A DNA stretch of 64,000 nucleotides from an uncultured Thiohalocapsa sp. (GTDB lineage: Bacteria; Pseudomonadota; Gammaproteobacteria; Chromatiales; Chromatiaceae), in NCBI RefSeq assembly GCF_913062725.1, contig NZ_CAJXWY010000006.1, positions 35,536-99,535 on the forward strand, in the 5' to 3' direction. The notes beneath the pieces were generated by a model that saw only the letters and a program-made list of their open reading frames with translations, searched no databases and was not told the origin of the DNA. Shown in pieces: positions 56,829 through 64,000 of this stretch. The first letter of the stretch is position 1; every line of letters begins with the position of its first letter. Position numbers and translations under genes: made by a program.

Positions 56829-59213
56829 ATGATCGATTTCACCAAGCTTTTGCCCCAGTCCCTGTTGCCCCTCGCCGACGGCAGCGCCGCTGCACGCACC
56901 CTCGGGCAGTGGCAGACGTCCCTCGACGGCCGCGACGACGCCTACGTCCAGTACGGCCGTGATCTTGGCTTCATCGCCCAGGCCCATGGCAAGCAGGCGC
57001 TGGAAACGGCGCAGACCAACGCCCAGCACAACGCGGAGACTTGGCAGCAGGTCATGGGTGCCATGGCGACGCCGATGCTGGCTCAGCACTGGTGGCATTA
57101 CGTCGTCGACGGCGCCCAGCGCGCGGTGCTGTACGCCGACGCCATGCGCGAGCGCGGCAATTATTTCGTCGAGCACGAAGAAGGCAGCAACAAGACCGTG
57201 CTCAGCTGGGACCACGACATGGTGGTGGACGGCACCAAGCTGGCGCGGCCGGTGAACTACTCCCTGGTGCGCATCACTCCGCCCGAGGGCGTGACGATGC
57301 GCGAAGACGGTCGCCCCTACATCATCATCGACCCCCGCGCCGGCCACGGCTCGGGCATCGGCGGCTTCAAGCACGCAAGCGAGGTGGGCGCGGCCATCCA
57401 CGGCGGCCATCCCACCTACTTTGTCACCTTCACCCGCATGCCCATGCCGGGCCAGACCCTGGCCGATGTGACGGCTGCCGAGGCGGACTTCGTGCGCGAG
57501 GTGCGCCGGCGCCATCCGAACGCCCCCAAGCCCGTGATCATCGGTAACTGCCAGGGCGGTTGGGCGTCCATGCTGCTCGCCGCCACCAACCCGGATATCA
57601 CAGGCCCCGTGGTGGCCAATGGCGCGCCGCTTTCCTACTGGGCGGGCCAGAAGGGCAAGAACCCCATGCGTTACCTGGGCGGCCTGGTGGGCGGCGCCAG
57701 CACCGTGCACATGCTGGGGGACCTCGGCAACGGCATGTTCGACGGTGCCAATCTGGTGTTCAACTTCGAGCGGCTCTCGCCCAGCAACACCTGGTGGGAG
57801 AAGTACTACGCCCTCTGGGACAAGATTGACACCGAGGTGCCGCGCTTCGTCGGTTTCGAGCGCTGGTGGGGCAGTTTCTACTACATGACCACCGACGAGA
57901 TCGCGTGGATCGTGGAGAACCTCTTCGTCGGCAATCGCCTGGGCCGCGGCAAGGCCCACCTGAACGAGCGCACCCACGTGGACCTGCGCGAGGTGAACTC
58001 GCCCATCATCATCTTCGCCTCCCACGGTGACAACATCACGCCGCCGCAGCAGGCCCTGGGCTGGATCGCCGACCATTACACCGGCGTCGACGAGATCAAG
58101 GCCCGCGGCCAGCGTATCCTCTACACCCTGCACCCGAGCGTCGGCCACCTCGGTATCTTCGTGTCCTCGTCGGTGGCGAAGAAGGAGCACGAGGAAATCG
58201 TCTCCACCCTCAAGGCCATCGAAGCGCTGTCGCCGGGCCTGTACGAAATGGTCATCACCGAAGAGACGGGCGAGGGCGTCGAGAAGGCCTTCAAAGTGGC
58301 CTTCGCTGAGCGCGGTATCGAGCAGATGATGGCGCAGTGTGGCGGCGACGACTCCGATAAGCCCTTCGCCACCGTGGCGCGCTTCTCGGCGTTGGGCACC
58401 GAGGTTTATGACCTAGCCGTGCGCCCCTTCCTGCGGGCCATGACCAACCAGGCCACCGCCGAGCTGCTGGCCCACACCAGCCCGATGCGCCTGCAGCGCT
58501 GGCTGCAGAGCGACCGCAATCCGGCCACGCAGCCCGTGAAGCGCCTCGCCGAGCAGGTGCGCGACAACCGTCAGGCGGCGGCCGACGACAACCCCTTCCG
58601 CCAGCTGGAGCGCTTCAACGCCGGGCTGGTCACACAGTGGTGGGACGGCGTGCGTGACATGCAGAATGCCATGATCGAGTGGCAGTTCCACCTGCTCTGG
58701 GGCGCGCCGCCGGTGCAGGCCCTCGGCGAGCGCTTAAGCCGCACCGTCGCCAAGTCCGAGCCGCGGGAGGACCTGCGTACCCTGACCGAAGTGCAGGATG
58801 CCCTGGACCGCATCGATCTCGGCGAGTTCGCCGATGGCGTCATCCGCATGCTGATCTTCCTGGCCAACTCCCGCAAGGAGGTCCGCCGCTCGCGGCTGGA
58901 GCGCTCCAACCAGATGCTGCTCGCCACCGAGCCCTTTGCGAGCATGAAGCCCAAGCACCGCACGCGTATGATCCACAAGGAGTCGCTCATCGTCGGCTAC
59001 GAGCCGGAGGCGGCCATGGCGGCGCTGACGAAGCTGCTGCGCACCGAGGATGAGCGCAAGCGCGCGCTCGAGCTGTGCGGGGAGATCGCCGGGCCGCGGG
59101 AGGAAATGAGTCGGGAGACCATCGACATGATGAACCGCTTGGCCCTGACGCTGGGGCAGGAACCGGTGGCGATGCTCGCAGACGAAGCCGGCAACGTGCT
59201 GCGCATTGCCTGA
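56829..59213 (+). CDS. DUF3141 protein, PhaC-like alpha/beta hydrolase
   Basis: A 794-residue protein of the DUF3141 family. The N-terminal half (about 100-470) has a PHA-synthase-like alpha/beta fold with nucleophile motif GNCQGGWAS (Cys in the lipase-box position), Asp in SHGDNITPP and His in SVGHLGIF. The C-terminal half is helical and of unknown role (ALTKLLRTEDERKRALELCGEIAG). The family is often beside phosphotransacetylase and acetate kinase genes, as here. True polyester synthesis has not been shown for it, as far as I know. Start ATG 56829; a GTG directly before is possible. Confidence 0.85.
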   Translation: MIDFTKLLPQSLLPLADGSAAARTLGQWQTSLDGRDDAYVQYGRDLGFIAQAHGKQALETAQTNAQHNAETWQQVMGAMATPMLAQHWWHYVVDGAQRAVLYADAMRERGNYFVEHEEGSNKTVLSWDHDMVVDGTKLARPVNYSLVRITPPEGVTMREDGRPYIIIDPRAGHGSGIGGFKHASEVGAAIHGGHPTYFVTFTRMPMPGQTLADVTAAEADFVREVRRRHPNAPKPVIIGNCQGGWASMLLAATNPDITGPVVANGAPLSYWAGQKGKNPMRYLGGLVGGASTVHMLGDLGNGMFDGANLVFNFERLSPSNTWWEKYYALWDKIDTEVPRFVGFERWWGSFYYMTTDEIAWIVENLFVGNRLGRGKAHLNERTHVDLREVNSPIIIFASHGDNITPPQQALGWIADHYTGVDEIKARGQRILYTLHPSVGHLGIFVSSSVAKKEHEEIVSTLKAIEALSPGLYEMVITEETGEGVEKAFKVAFAERGIEQMMAQCGGDDSDKPFATVARFSALGTEVYDLAVRPFLRAMTNQATAELLAHTSPMRLQRWLQSDRNPATQPVKRLAEQVRDNRQAAADDNPFRQLERFNAGLVTQWWDGVRDMQNAMIEWQFHLLWGAPPVQALGERLSRTVAKSEPREDLRTLTEVQDALDRIDLGEFADGVIRMLIFLANSRKEVRRSRLERSNQMLLATEPFASMKPKHRTRMIHKESLIVGYEPEAAMAALTKLLRTEDERKRALELCGEIAGPREEMSRETIDMMNRLALTLGQEPVAMLADEAGNVLRIA

Positions 59214-59217
59214 GCGA

Positions 59218-60189
59218 ATGCAGGACGACCGCGACGCCGCCATCCCGAAGCCGCTGCGCGAGTGGCTCGTGCAGCTGCGTGCGGCCAAGGCGTTGGCGCA
59301 CGCCAACGGCTACCGCCGCACGGCCATCAATGCGCGAGAGACCTTCGATGCGCTGATCCGCACCTTCGTCACCGAGCGGCCAGAGCTGCCCCTGGTCCGC
59401 GACGACGTGATTCCGGGCCACGAGTATCACGTGCCGGTGCGCATCTACCATCCGGCGCCCGCGGCCGCCCGGCCGGTGGCGCTGTTCCTGCACGGCGGCG
59501 GGCACGTCGCCGGTAGTGTCGCGGCGTACGATCCCATCGCCCGCAGGCTGGCGCTGGCCACGGGCTGGATCCTGGTCGCCGCGGAGTACCGGCTGGCCCC
59601 GGAATGCCCCTATCCGGCGGCGGTCAAAGACAGCATGGTCTGTGCAAAGCAGGTCTTTCGGTGCCTCGGTGCCCAGGGCGTGCGCTACCAGCCCAGACTG
59701 GCACTCATCGGCGACAGCGGCGGTGGGGCACTCTGCGCCACCGTCTCGCACCTGGCCCAGTTCGAGCCGGGCGTGGCCATCGACAGTCAAGTGCTGATCT
59801 ACCCGAGTCTCGACTACAGCCTGTCACAACCCTCGGTGACGGCGTATGCCGAAGGGTATTTCCTGGAGCGCGAGCGCATCCTGTGGCTATTCGACAGCTA
59901 TCTGCAGGGCCAGCAGGACCGCCGCGCCGTCTCGCCGCTGTTCATGGACATCACCGAGCACATGCCGCACACGTTGGTGATCACCGCCGAGCTCGATCCG
60001 CTGCGGGATGAGGGCATCGCTTATGCGCAGCGTCTGCGAGCGGCTGGTCTCTCCGCGACGAGTCATACGCTGCCGGGGATGGTGCACGCCTATTTGTGCC
60101 TGGCGGACCTGGTGCCGGATGCCTGCTCGCAGACCTACGATTTGTTGGCGCGTTTCCTCAATGCGCCAGCGCACAGGCGGCCGTCATGA
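59218..60189 (+). CDS. HSL-type alpha/beta hydrolase (esterase)
   Basis: A 323-residue esterase of the hormone-sensitive lipase group. The oxyanion motif is HGGGHVAGS, the nucleophile GDSGGGAL, Asp in ITAELDPLRDEG and His in GMVHAYLC. No signal peptide, so probably cytoplasmic. It starts 4 nt after the DUF3141 stop and is likely co-transcribed. The last 32 nt overlap the 3' end of the next, minus-strand gene. Possible roles include hydrolysis of short-chain esters or oligomers; unproven. Confidence 0.92.
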   Translation: MQDDRDAAIPKPLREWLVQLRAAKALAHANGYRRTAINARETFDALIRTFVTERPELPLVRDDVIPGHEYHVPVRIYHPAPAAARPVALFLHGGGHVAGSVAAYDPIARRLALATGWILVAAEYRLAPECPYPAAVKDSMVCAKQVFRCLGAQGVRYQPRLALIGDSGGGALCATVSHLAQFEPGVAIDSQVLIYPSLDYSLSQPSVTAYAEGYFLERERILWLFDSYLQGQQDRRAVSPLFMDITEHMPHTLVITAELDPLRDEGIAYAQRLRAAGLSATSHTLPGMVHAYLCLADLVPDACSQTYDLLARFLNAPAHRRPS

Positions 60190-60466
60190 TGTCGTCGTAG
60201 AGGGCGAGCGCACCGCGACGGATCGCTTCGGTGTCGCGATGCTGTCCGAGGGCAGCGCTGGCGTCGGCGAGCGTTGCGAGTGTTTCCGTCAGGAACGTCT
60301 CATCATCGCCCGTCAGGGCGCCGGCGCCGCGCACTTGCGCCAAAATGGCCAGTAACTGCGGCAACTGATGCTGCGCGAAAGCACTGGTCAGCGCCCGGAT
60401 CGCCTGCTCCGTCGGCAAGTCATGCGGCCGCTCGCGCGCCATGCCCAGCGGCGGGTTGCCCGTCAT
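60158..60466 (-). CDS. Small helical hypothetical protein
   Basis: About 102 residues, mostly helical (TEQAIRALTSAFAQHQLPQLLAILAQVRGAG, DETFLTETLATLADASAALGQHRDTEAIRRGALALYDDIM). No family recognised. The ATG at 60466 overlaps the stop of the upstream gene as ATGA; an ATG at 60472 is an alternative. Its 3' end overlaps that of the esterase gene by 32 nt on the other strand. Confidence 0.6.
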   Translation of the reverse strand: MTGNPPLGMARERPHDLPTEQAIRALTSAFAQHQLPQLLAILAQVRGAGALTGDDETFLTETLATLADASAALGQHRDTEAIRRGALALYDDIMTAACALAH

Positions 60467-60663
60467 TCCCATGGAAATTGCAGCCAGTCTTCGAGCTCAT
60501 CGAGCTCGACGCCGGGTGCCGCGCCGGCGGGATAGATCGGCTGCATGCTAATCGGCTCCACGAGCCGGAACAGGGCTGTGCCGGCCGCCGGCTCAGGTTG
60601 AACGAGCCGCAGACCGATGCGGTGTGCCAGGCTGCTGACGTGGTGTTCCCGAATCGCGGTCAT
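60463..60663 (-). CDS. Small hypothetical protein, 66 residues
   Basis: The ATG at 60663 has a clear GCGGGGAAG ribosome site. The product (MTAIREHHVSSLAHRIGLRL..., ending ELEDWLQFPWE) is soluble and contains no motif I recognise. It is coupled to the next small gene by a 4-nt stop/start overlap. Both genes lie downstream of the lipoprotein gene on the same strand. Confidence 0.55.
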   Translation of the reverse strand: MTAIREHHVSSLAHRIGLRLVQPEPAAGTALFRLVEPISMQPIYPAGAAPGVELDELEDWLQFPWE

Positions 60664-60809
60664 GAAAGACTTCCCCGCATTCCGATGGATGACGACCTCG
60701 TCAGCATACCAAGGCCGTGTGTCAAGCCCGTGTCGCTGCGGAGAATATCCGATGAAAACGGGGATCGTATCGGGCCCAAGGAGCGGGCCCAAGACCACTG
60801 CTGCAGTCG

Positions 60810-61157
60810 TCAGCTGCCCGGATCGCCATAGAAGACGTAGTTGGTCGCGTAATCGCTGATCTCGAAGTAGACCTTGCGCTCGTTGCCGTCCTTGATGCCG
60901 TTCAGGTTTTGATCCAGCACCCCGTAGCCGAAGCGGTAGGGACGGTCGCCGCCGCCCTGGGTGGCGCTGGCGGTGGTGAGCTTGTCGATCTCGACGAAGC
61001 GCCGCACCAGTTTTTCGCCGGCGTAGATTTCCAACACGCCGTTGGCACCGGTCCAGTTCTGAAAGGAGCGCCCGATCTTGTTCTGGGTCTCCTGGGTGCA
61101 GGCGGGGGCGAGAGCGATGGCCGGCAGGGCCAGCGCGATGGAAAGAATGCGTCTCAT
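60810..61157 (-). CDS. Small lipoprotein of unknown function
   Basis: A 115-residue protein with an N-terminal signal MRRILSIALALPAIALAPAC, where the lipobox is APAC and Cys20 would be lipidated. The remainder (KIGRSFQNWTGANGVLEIYAGEKLVRRFVEIDKL, KVYFEISDYATNYVFYGDPG) is beta-rich and resembles a small OB- or lipocalin-like fold but was not matched to a family. It stands between the Uma2 pseudogene and the two small hypothetical genes. Confidence 0.7.
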   Translation of the reverse strand: MRRILSIALALPAIALAPACTQETQNKIGRSFQNWTGANGVLEIYAGEKLVRRFVEIDKLTTASATQGGGDRPYRFGYGVLDQNLNGIKDGNERKVYFEISDYATNYVFYGDPGS

Positions 61158-61245
61158 GAGTGGATTCCTGGGTTGTCGCCTGAGAGGCTCTACTTGCGGA
61201 CTGATAGGGTCTCGGGCGATCGCGGCGGATAGCCAAAGGCGCTTG

Positions 61246-61565
61246 TCAGCTGCCGGCCTCGGTGTTTTTTTCAATTTCCCCTTCATAGGTCTCGTATCTG
61301 GTTCTGCCATCTTCGCTGATGATCCAGACACCGTGTGCGCCCTTAGGCGAGATAGCGCTCGATTTTTTCGTCTATCCCCCCCCGGATGATTTGAAGGCGA
61401 CACGACCTCGACGCATATGTCTGGCGCACGTTGATAGGGGGGTTCAAATTGACTGGTCTGAATCGGGCACCCGGTGATGACTATGCCTTTGCCCCGCTTG
61501 AGCTTTCTGATTTCAACGCCAACGTCAAATTGAAGCCTACCATGATCATTGCTCGCGGGGCTCAT
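61246..61565 (-). pseudogene. Uma2-family (DUF820) pseudogene
   Basis: A remnant of a Uma2/DUF820 restriction-endonuclease-fold protein. It has MSPASNDHGRLQ, then CPIQTSQ, RAPDICVEVVSPSN and, in a second frame, IDEKIERYLA, and in a third, KGAHGVWIISEDGRTRYE. A run of eight G on the minus strand (around 61376-61383) causes the first shift. One extra base in CGCCTAAGG (near 61352) causes the second and also makes a stop. The 5' end of the family domain is missing; the remnant starts 23 nt after the glgP stop. Such solitary genes are frequent and readily lost. Confidence 0.75.
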
Positions 61566-61587
61566 GAGGATCTTGCGGCCTTCCTGC

Positions 61588-64000
61588 TCAGGCCTCGATC
61601 GGCACCGGCTTCGCCTGCCAGATGCGCTCCGCGTATTCCTGGATCGAGCGGTCCGACGAGAACTTGCCCATGCGCGCGGTGTTGAGGATGGACATGCGGT
61701 CCCAATGGTGGGGGGCGCGGTAGGCCAGATCCACCTGGCGCTGGCAGTCCACATAGGCCTGGAAGTCCGCCAGCACCATGAACGGATCCGCGTGGATCAG
61801 GTTGTCCGTGAGCGGACGGAACAGCTCGCCGTCGCCGTGGCTGAACAGGCCCGAGGCGATGAGGTCCACGGCGGACTTGAGCTGCTCGTCGCCGTGATAC
61901 ACCTCCCAGGGACGGTAGCCTGCCGCCTGGCGCTGATGCACCTCGGGTGCGGTGAGGCCGAAGAGGAAGAAGTTGTCATGGCCCACCTCGTCGCGAATCT
62001 CGACGTTGGCGCCGTCGAGGGTGCCGATGGTGAGGGCGCCGTTCATGGAGAACTTCATGTTGCCCGTGCCGGATGCCTCCTTGCCGGCCATGGAGATCTG
62101 CTCGGACAGGTCCGCCGCGGGGTACAGCCGCTGGCCGTTCTTGACGTTGAAGTCCGGCATGAAAACGACGCGCAGATAGCCGTTCACCTGCGGATCGTTG
62201 TTGACCACCTCGGCGATGGCGTTCACGAGCTTGATGATGAGCTTGGCCATGAAATAGCCGGGCGCCGCCTTGCCGCCGAAAATGAACGTGCGCGGGGTCA
62301 GCTCCACGTTCGGATTCTGCTTGATCTGCTCATAGAGCCAGACGATGTGCAGCAGGTTCAGGTGCTGGCGCTTGTACTCGTGGATGCGCTTGGCCTGGAC
62401 GTCGAACAGCGTCTCCGGGTCCGGTGTGAAGCCGGCTTGCTTGCCCAGCCAGTTGGCCAGGTCCTGCTTGGCGGCGGTCTTCACCTGGCGCCAGCGGGTC
62501 TGCAGGGCATGGTCTTCGGCCTGGCGCTCCAGCGGCCTGATGCAGGCAAGGTCACGCACCCAGCGGTCGTCGCCGCAGGCCTCGGTGATGAGCCGCGCCA
62601 GCCGCGGATTACTGACCACGATGAAGCGCCGGGGCGTCACGCCGTTGGTGACGTTGTGGAACTTCTCCGGCCACATCTCGTAGAAATCATGCATGACCGT
62701 GGACTTGAGCAGGTCCGTGTGCAGCGCCGCGACGCCGTTGATGGCCGTGCTGCCGACGGCGGCCAAATGTGCCATGCGCACCCGCCGCCCGCCGTGATCG
62801 TCGATGATGGACATGCGGGCCACCCGTGCATCATCGGCGAAGAACTTGACACGCACTTCGTCCAGAAATCGGCGATTAATCTCGTAGATGATCTCCAGGT
62901 GCCGGGGCAACAGCCGCTCGAAGAGCGACACCGACCAGGTCTCCAGCGCCTCGGGCAGCAGGGTGTGATTGGTGAAGTGGCAACTGTTGCGGGTAATCTC
63001 CCAGGCCTGCTCCCAGCCCATCAGGTGCTCGTCCATCAATAGCCGCATCAGCTCGGCGACGGCGAGCGAGGGATGGGTGTCGTTGAGCTGCACCGCGAAC
63101 TTCTCGCTGAAGTGCTCGAGGGTGCCGGTGTTGCGCAATTGCAGCCGGATCATGTCCTGCAAGGAGCAAGAGACGAAGAAGAACTGCTGCTTCAGACGCA
63201 ATTCCTTCCCGGCCTCGGGCTCGTCGTTCGGATAGAGCACCTTGGAGATGGTCTCGGCCCCGATCTTGGCATGGACCGCGCCGTAGTAATCGCCGACATT
63301 GAAGGCACCGAAGTTGAACGATTCGGGCGCCTCCGATCTCCAGAGCCGCAGCAGGTTCACGTTGTTGACGCCATAGCCCATGATCGGCGTGTCGTAGGCG
63401 ACGCCATTGATGAGCAGCTCCGGGCGCCAGCGGTGGCGCACGACGCCGTACTCATCGGCGTACTCTTCGCTGTAGCCGCCGAATCCGACCGGGAAGGAGA
63501 GCTTTGGCCGCGGGATCTCCCAGGGGTTGCCGTTGCGCAGCCAGGTATCGCCCTTCTCGACCTGCCAGCCGTCGACGAAGGCCTGGCGGAACAGGCCGTG
63601 ACGGTAGCGGATGCCGTAGCCGTAGCCGGCGAGGCCGACGCTCGACATGCTCTCCATGAAGCAGGCGGCGAGCCGGCCCAGGCCGCCGTTGCCGAGCGCG
63701 GCGTCGGCCTCGATGCCGGCGATGCGCTCGAAGTCGATGCCGAGCTCGCCCAGCGCCTGTCGGCACGGTTCCAACAGCCGCATGTTCGACATGCTGTCGC
63801 TCATCAGCCGGCCGATCAGGAACTCGACCGAGAGGTAGTACACCCGCTTGCGCTCGCGCTCGTAGGTGTCCTGGGTGCTGGCGACCCAGCGCCGCGTGAT
63901 CTGGTCGCGCAGGGCGTAGGCGGTCGCGAGGAACCAGTCGCGGTCGCTGGCGTGATCGGCGTCCTTGCCGACCTGGTACATCAACTTGGCGAGGATCGCC
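61588..64000 (-). CDS. glgP: Glycogen/maltodextrin phosphorylase (5' end beyond the window)
   Basis: About 803 codons are inside the window; the true start lies past the right edge, since family homology (AKLMYQVGKD) continues to base 64000. The enzyme releases glucose 1-phosphate from alpha-1,4-glucans using pyridoxal phosphate. Key motifs are RVYYLSVEFLIGRLM, LGNGGLGRLAACF, NVTNGVTPRRF, RIHEYKRQHLN, and the PLP-site lysine region EASGTGNMKFSMNGALTIGTLDGANVE. Complete at the C-terminus. Neighbouring glycogen genes, if any, are outside. Confidence 0.96.
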   Translation of the reverse strand, partial: AILAKLMYQVGKDADHASDRDWFLATAYALRDQITRRWVASTQDTYERERKRVYYLSVEFLIGRLMSDSMSNMRLLEPCRQALGELGIDFERIAGIEADAALGNGGLGRLAACFMESMSSVGLAGYGYGIRYRHGLFRQAFVDGWQVEKGDTWLRNGNPWEIPRPKLSFPVGFGGYSEEYADEYGVVRHRWRPELLINGVAYDTPIMGYGVNNVNLLRLWRSEAPESFNFGAFNVGDYYGAVHAKIGAETISKVLYPNDEPEAGKELRLKQQFFFVSCSLQDMIRLQLRNTGTLEHFSEKFAVQLNDTHPSLAVAELMRLLMDEHLMGWEQAWEITRNSCHFTNHTLLPEALETWSVSLFERLLPRHLEIIYEINRRFLDEVRVKFFADDARVARMSIIDDHGGRRVRMAHLAAVGSTAINGVAALHTDLLKSTVMHDFYEMWPEKFHNVTNGVTPRRFIVVSNPRLARLITEACGDDRWVRDLACIRPLERQAEDHALQTRWRQVKTAAKQDLANWLGKQAGFTPDPETLFDVQAKRIHEYKRQHLNLLHIVWLYEQIKQNPNVELTPRTFIFGGKAAPGYFMAKLIIKLVNAIAEVVNNDPQVNGYLRVVFMPDFNVKNGQRLYPAADLSEQISMAGKEASGTGNMKFSMNGALTIGTLDGANVEIRDEVGHDNFFLFGLTAPEVHQRQAAGYRPWEVYHGDEQLKSAVDLIASGLFSHGDGELFRPLTDNLIHADPFMVLADFQAYVDCQRQVDLAYRAPHHWDRMSILNTARMGKFSSDRSIQEYAERIWQAKPVPIEA

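Overview
The window is high-GC DNA from a sulfur-oxidising gammaproteobacterium. Its closest match in gene content is the Chromatiales/Ectothiorhodospiraceae group of purple and related sulfur bacteria. The main reason is a complete reverse-type dissimilatory sulfite reductase operon in the order dsrABEFHCMKLJOPNRS (20427-35058), the order known from Allochromatium vinosum. A RuBisCO-like protein, Suf iron-sulfur assembly genes and Mfd/TilS/Hom/AroG housekeeping genes agree with this. No photosynthesis genes are in the window, so a phototrophic lifestyle cannot be read from it.

Layout. 1-5243: tilS, an MFS transporter, then a minus-strand pair in which an FbpC-type ABC ATPase is coupled to a RuBisCO-like protein. 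5244-10345: sufBCD plus a SufT-like gene behind a good promoter with an operator-like palindrome; sufS, sufE and an Rrf2 regulator are absent. 10459-17084: CIA30-like, DUF302, an N-terminal glutamine amidohydrolase of the NTAQ1 family, an AlaC-like aminotransferase, homoserine dehydrogenase, an Slp lipoprotein and a ClC chloride channel. 17220-19714: a minus-strand group next to dsr, made of a 63-residue protein, a helical 237-residue protein, a solitary Cas6/Cmx6-family protein and a DsrC paralogue without any cysteine (RspA type). 19715-35058: dsr control region and operon. 35129-46666: DAHP synthase, a lipocalin with an odd N-terminus, UbiT, Idi, a large secreted DMFase-beta-like protein with a duplicated C-terminal domain, mfd, a 43-residue membrane protein and a YceI gene with a possible frameshift. 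46667-53211: a pst phosphate operon with two PstS proteins and a degenerate Fic-like protein. 53265-60189: a MaoC-Pta fusion, acetate kinase, a DUF3141 PhaC-like protein and an esterase. 60158-64000: small hypothetical genes, a lipoprotein, a Uma2 pseudogene and the 3' part of glycogen phosphorylase.

How the genes work together. DsrEFH and DsrC deliver sulfane sulfur to DsrAB. DsrL supplies electrons or redox coupling, DsrMKJOP exchanges electrons with the quinone pool, DsrN amidates siroheme and DsrR/DsrS support the system. The Suf proteins can supply the many Fe-S clusters needed. Stem-loops stand between dsrB/dsrE, dsrC/dsrM and dsrP/dsrN, and similar ones between sufB/sufC and pstS/pstC, suggesting segmental mRNA stability.

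The most unusual part is the cluster divergent from dsrA. A CRISPR-repeat-processing-type RNase fold (Cas6/Cmx6) sits there with no array and no other cas gene, beside the Cys-less DsrC paralogue. A sulfur-linked RNA-processing or regulatory module is a reasonable but untested hypothesis.
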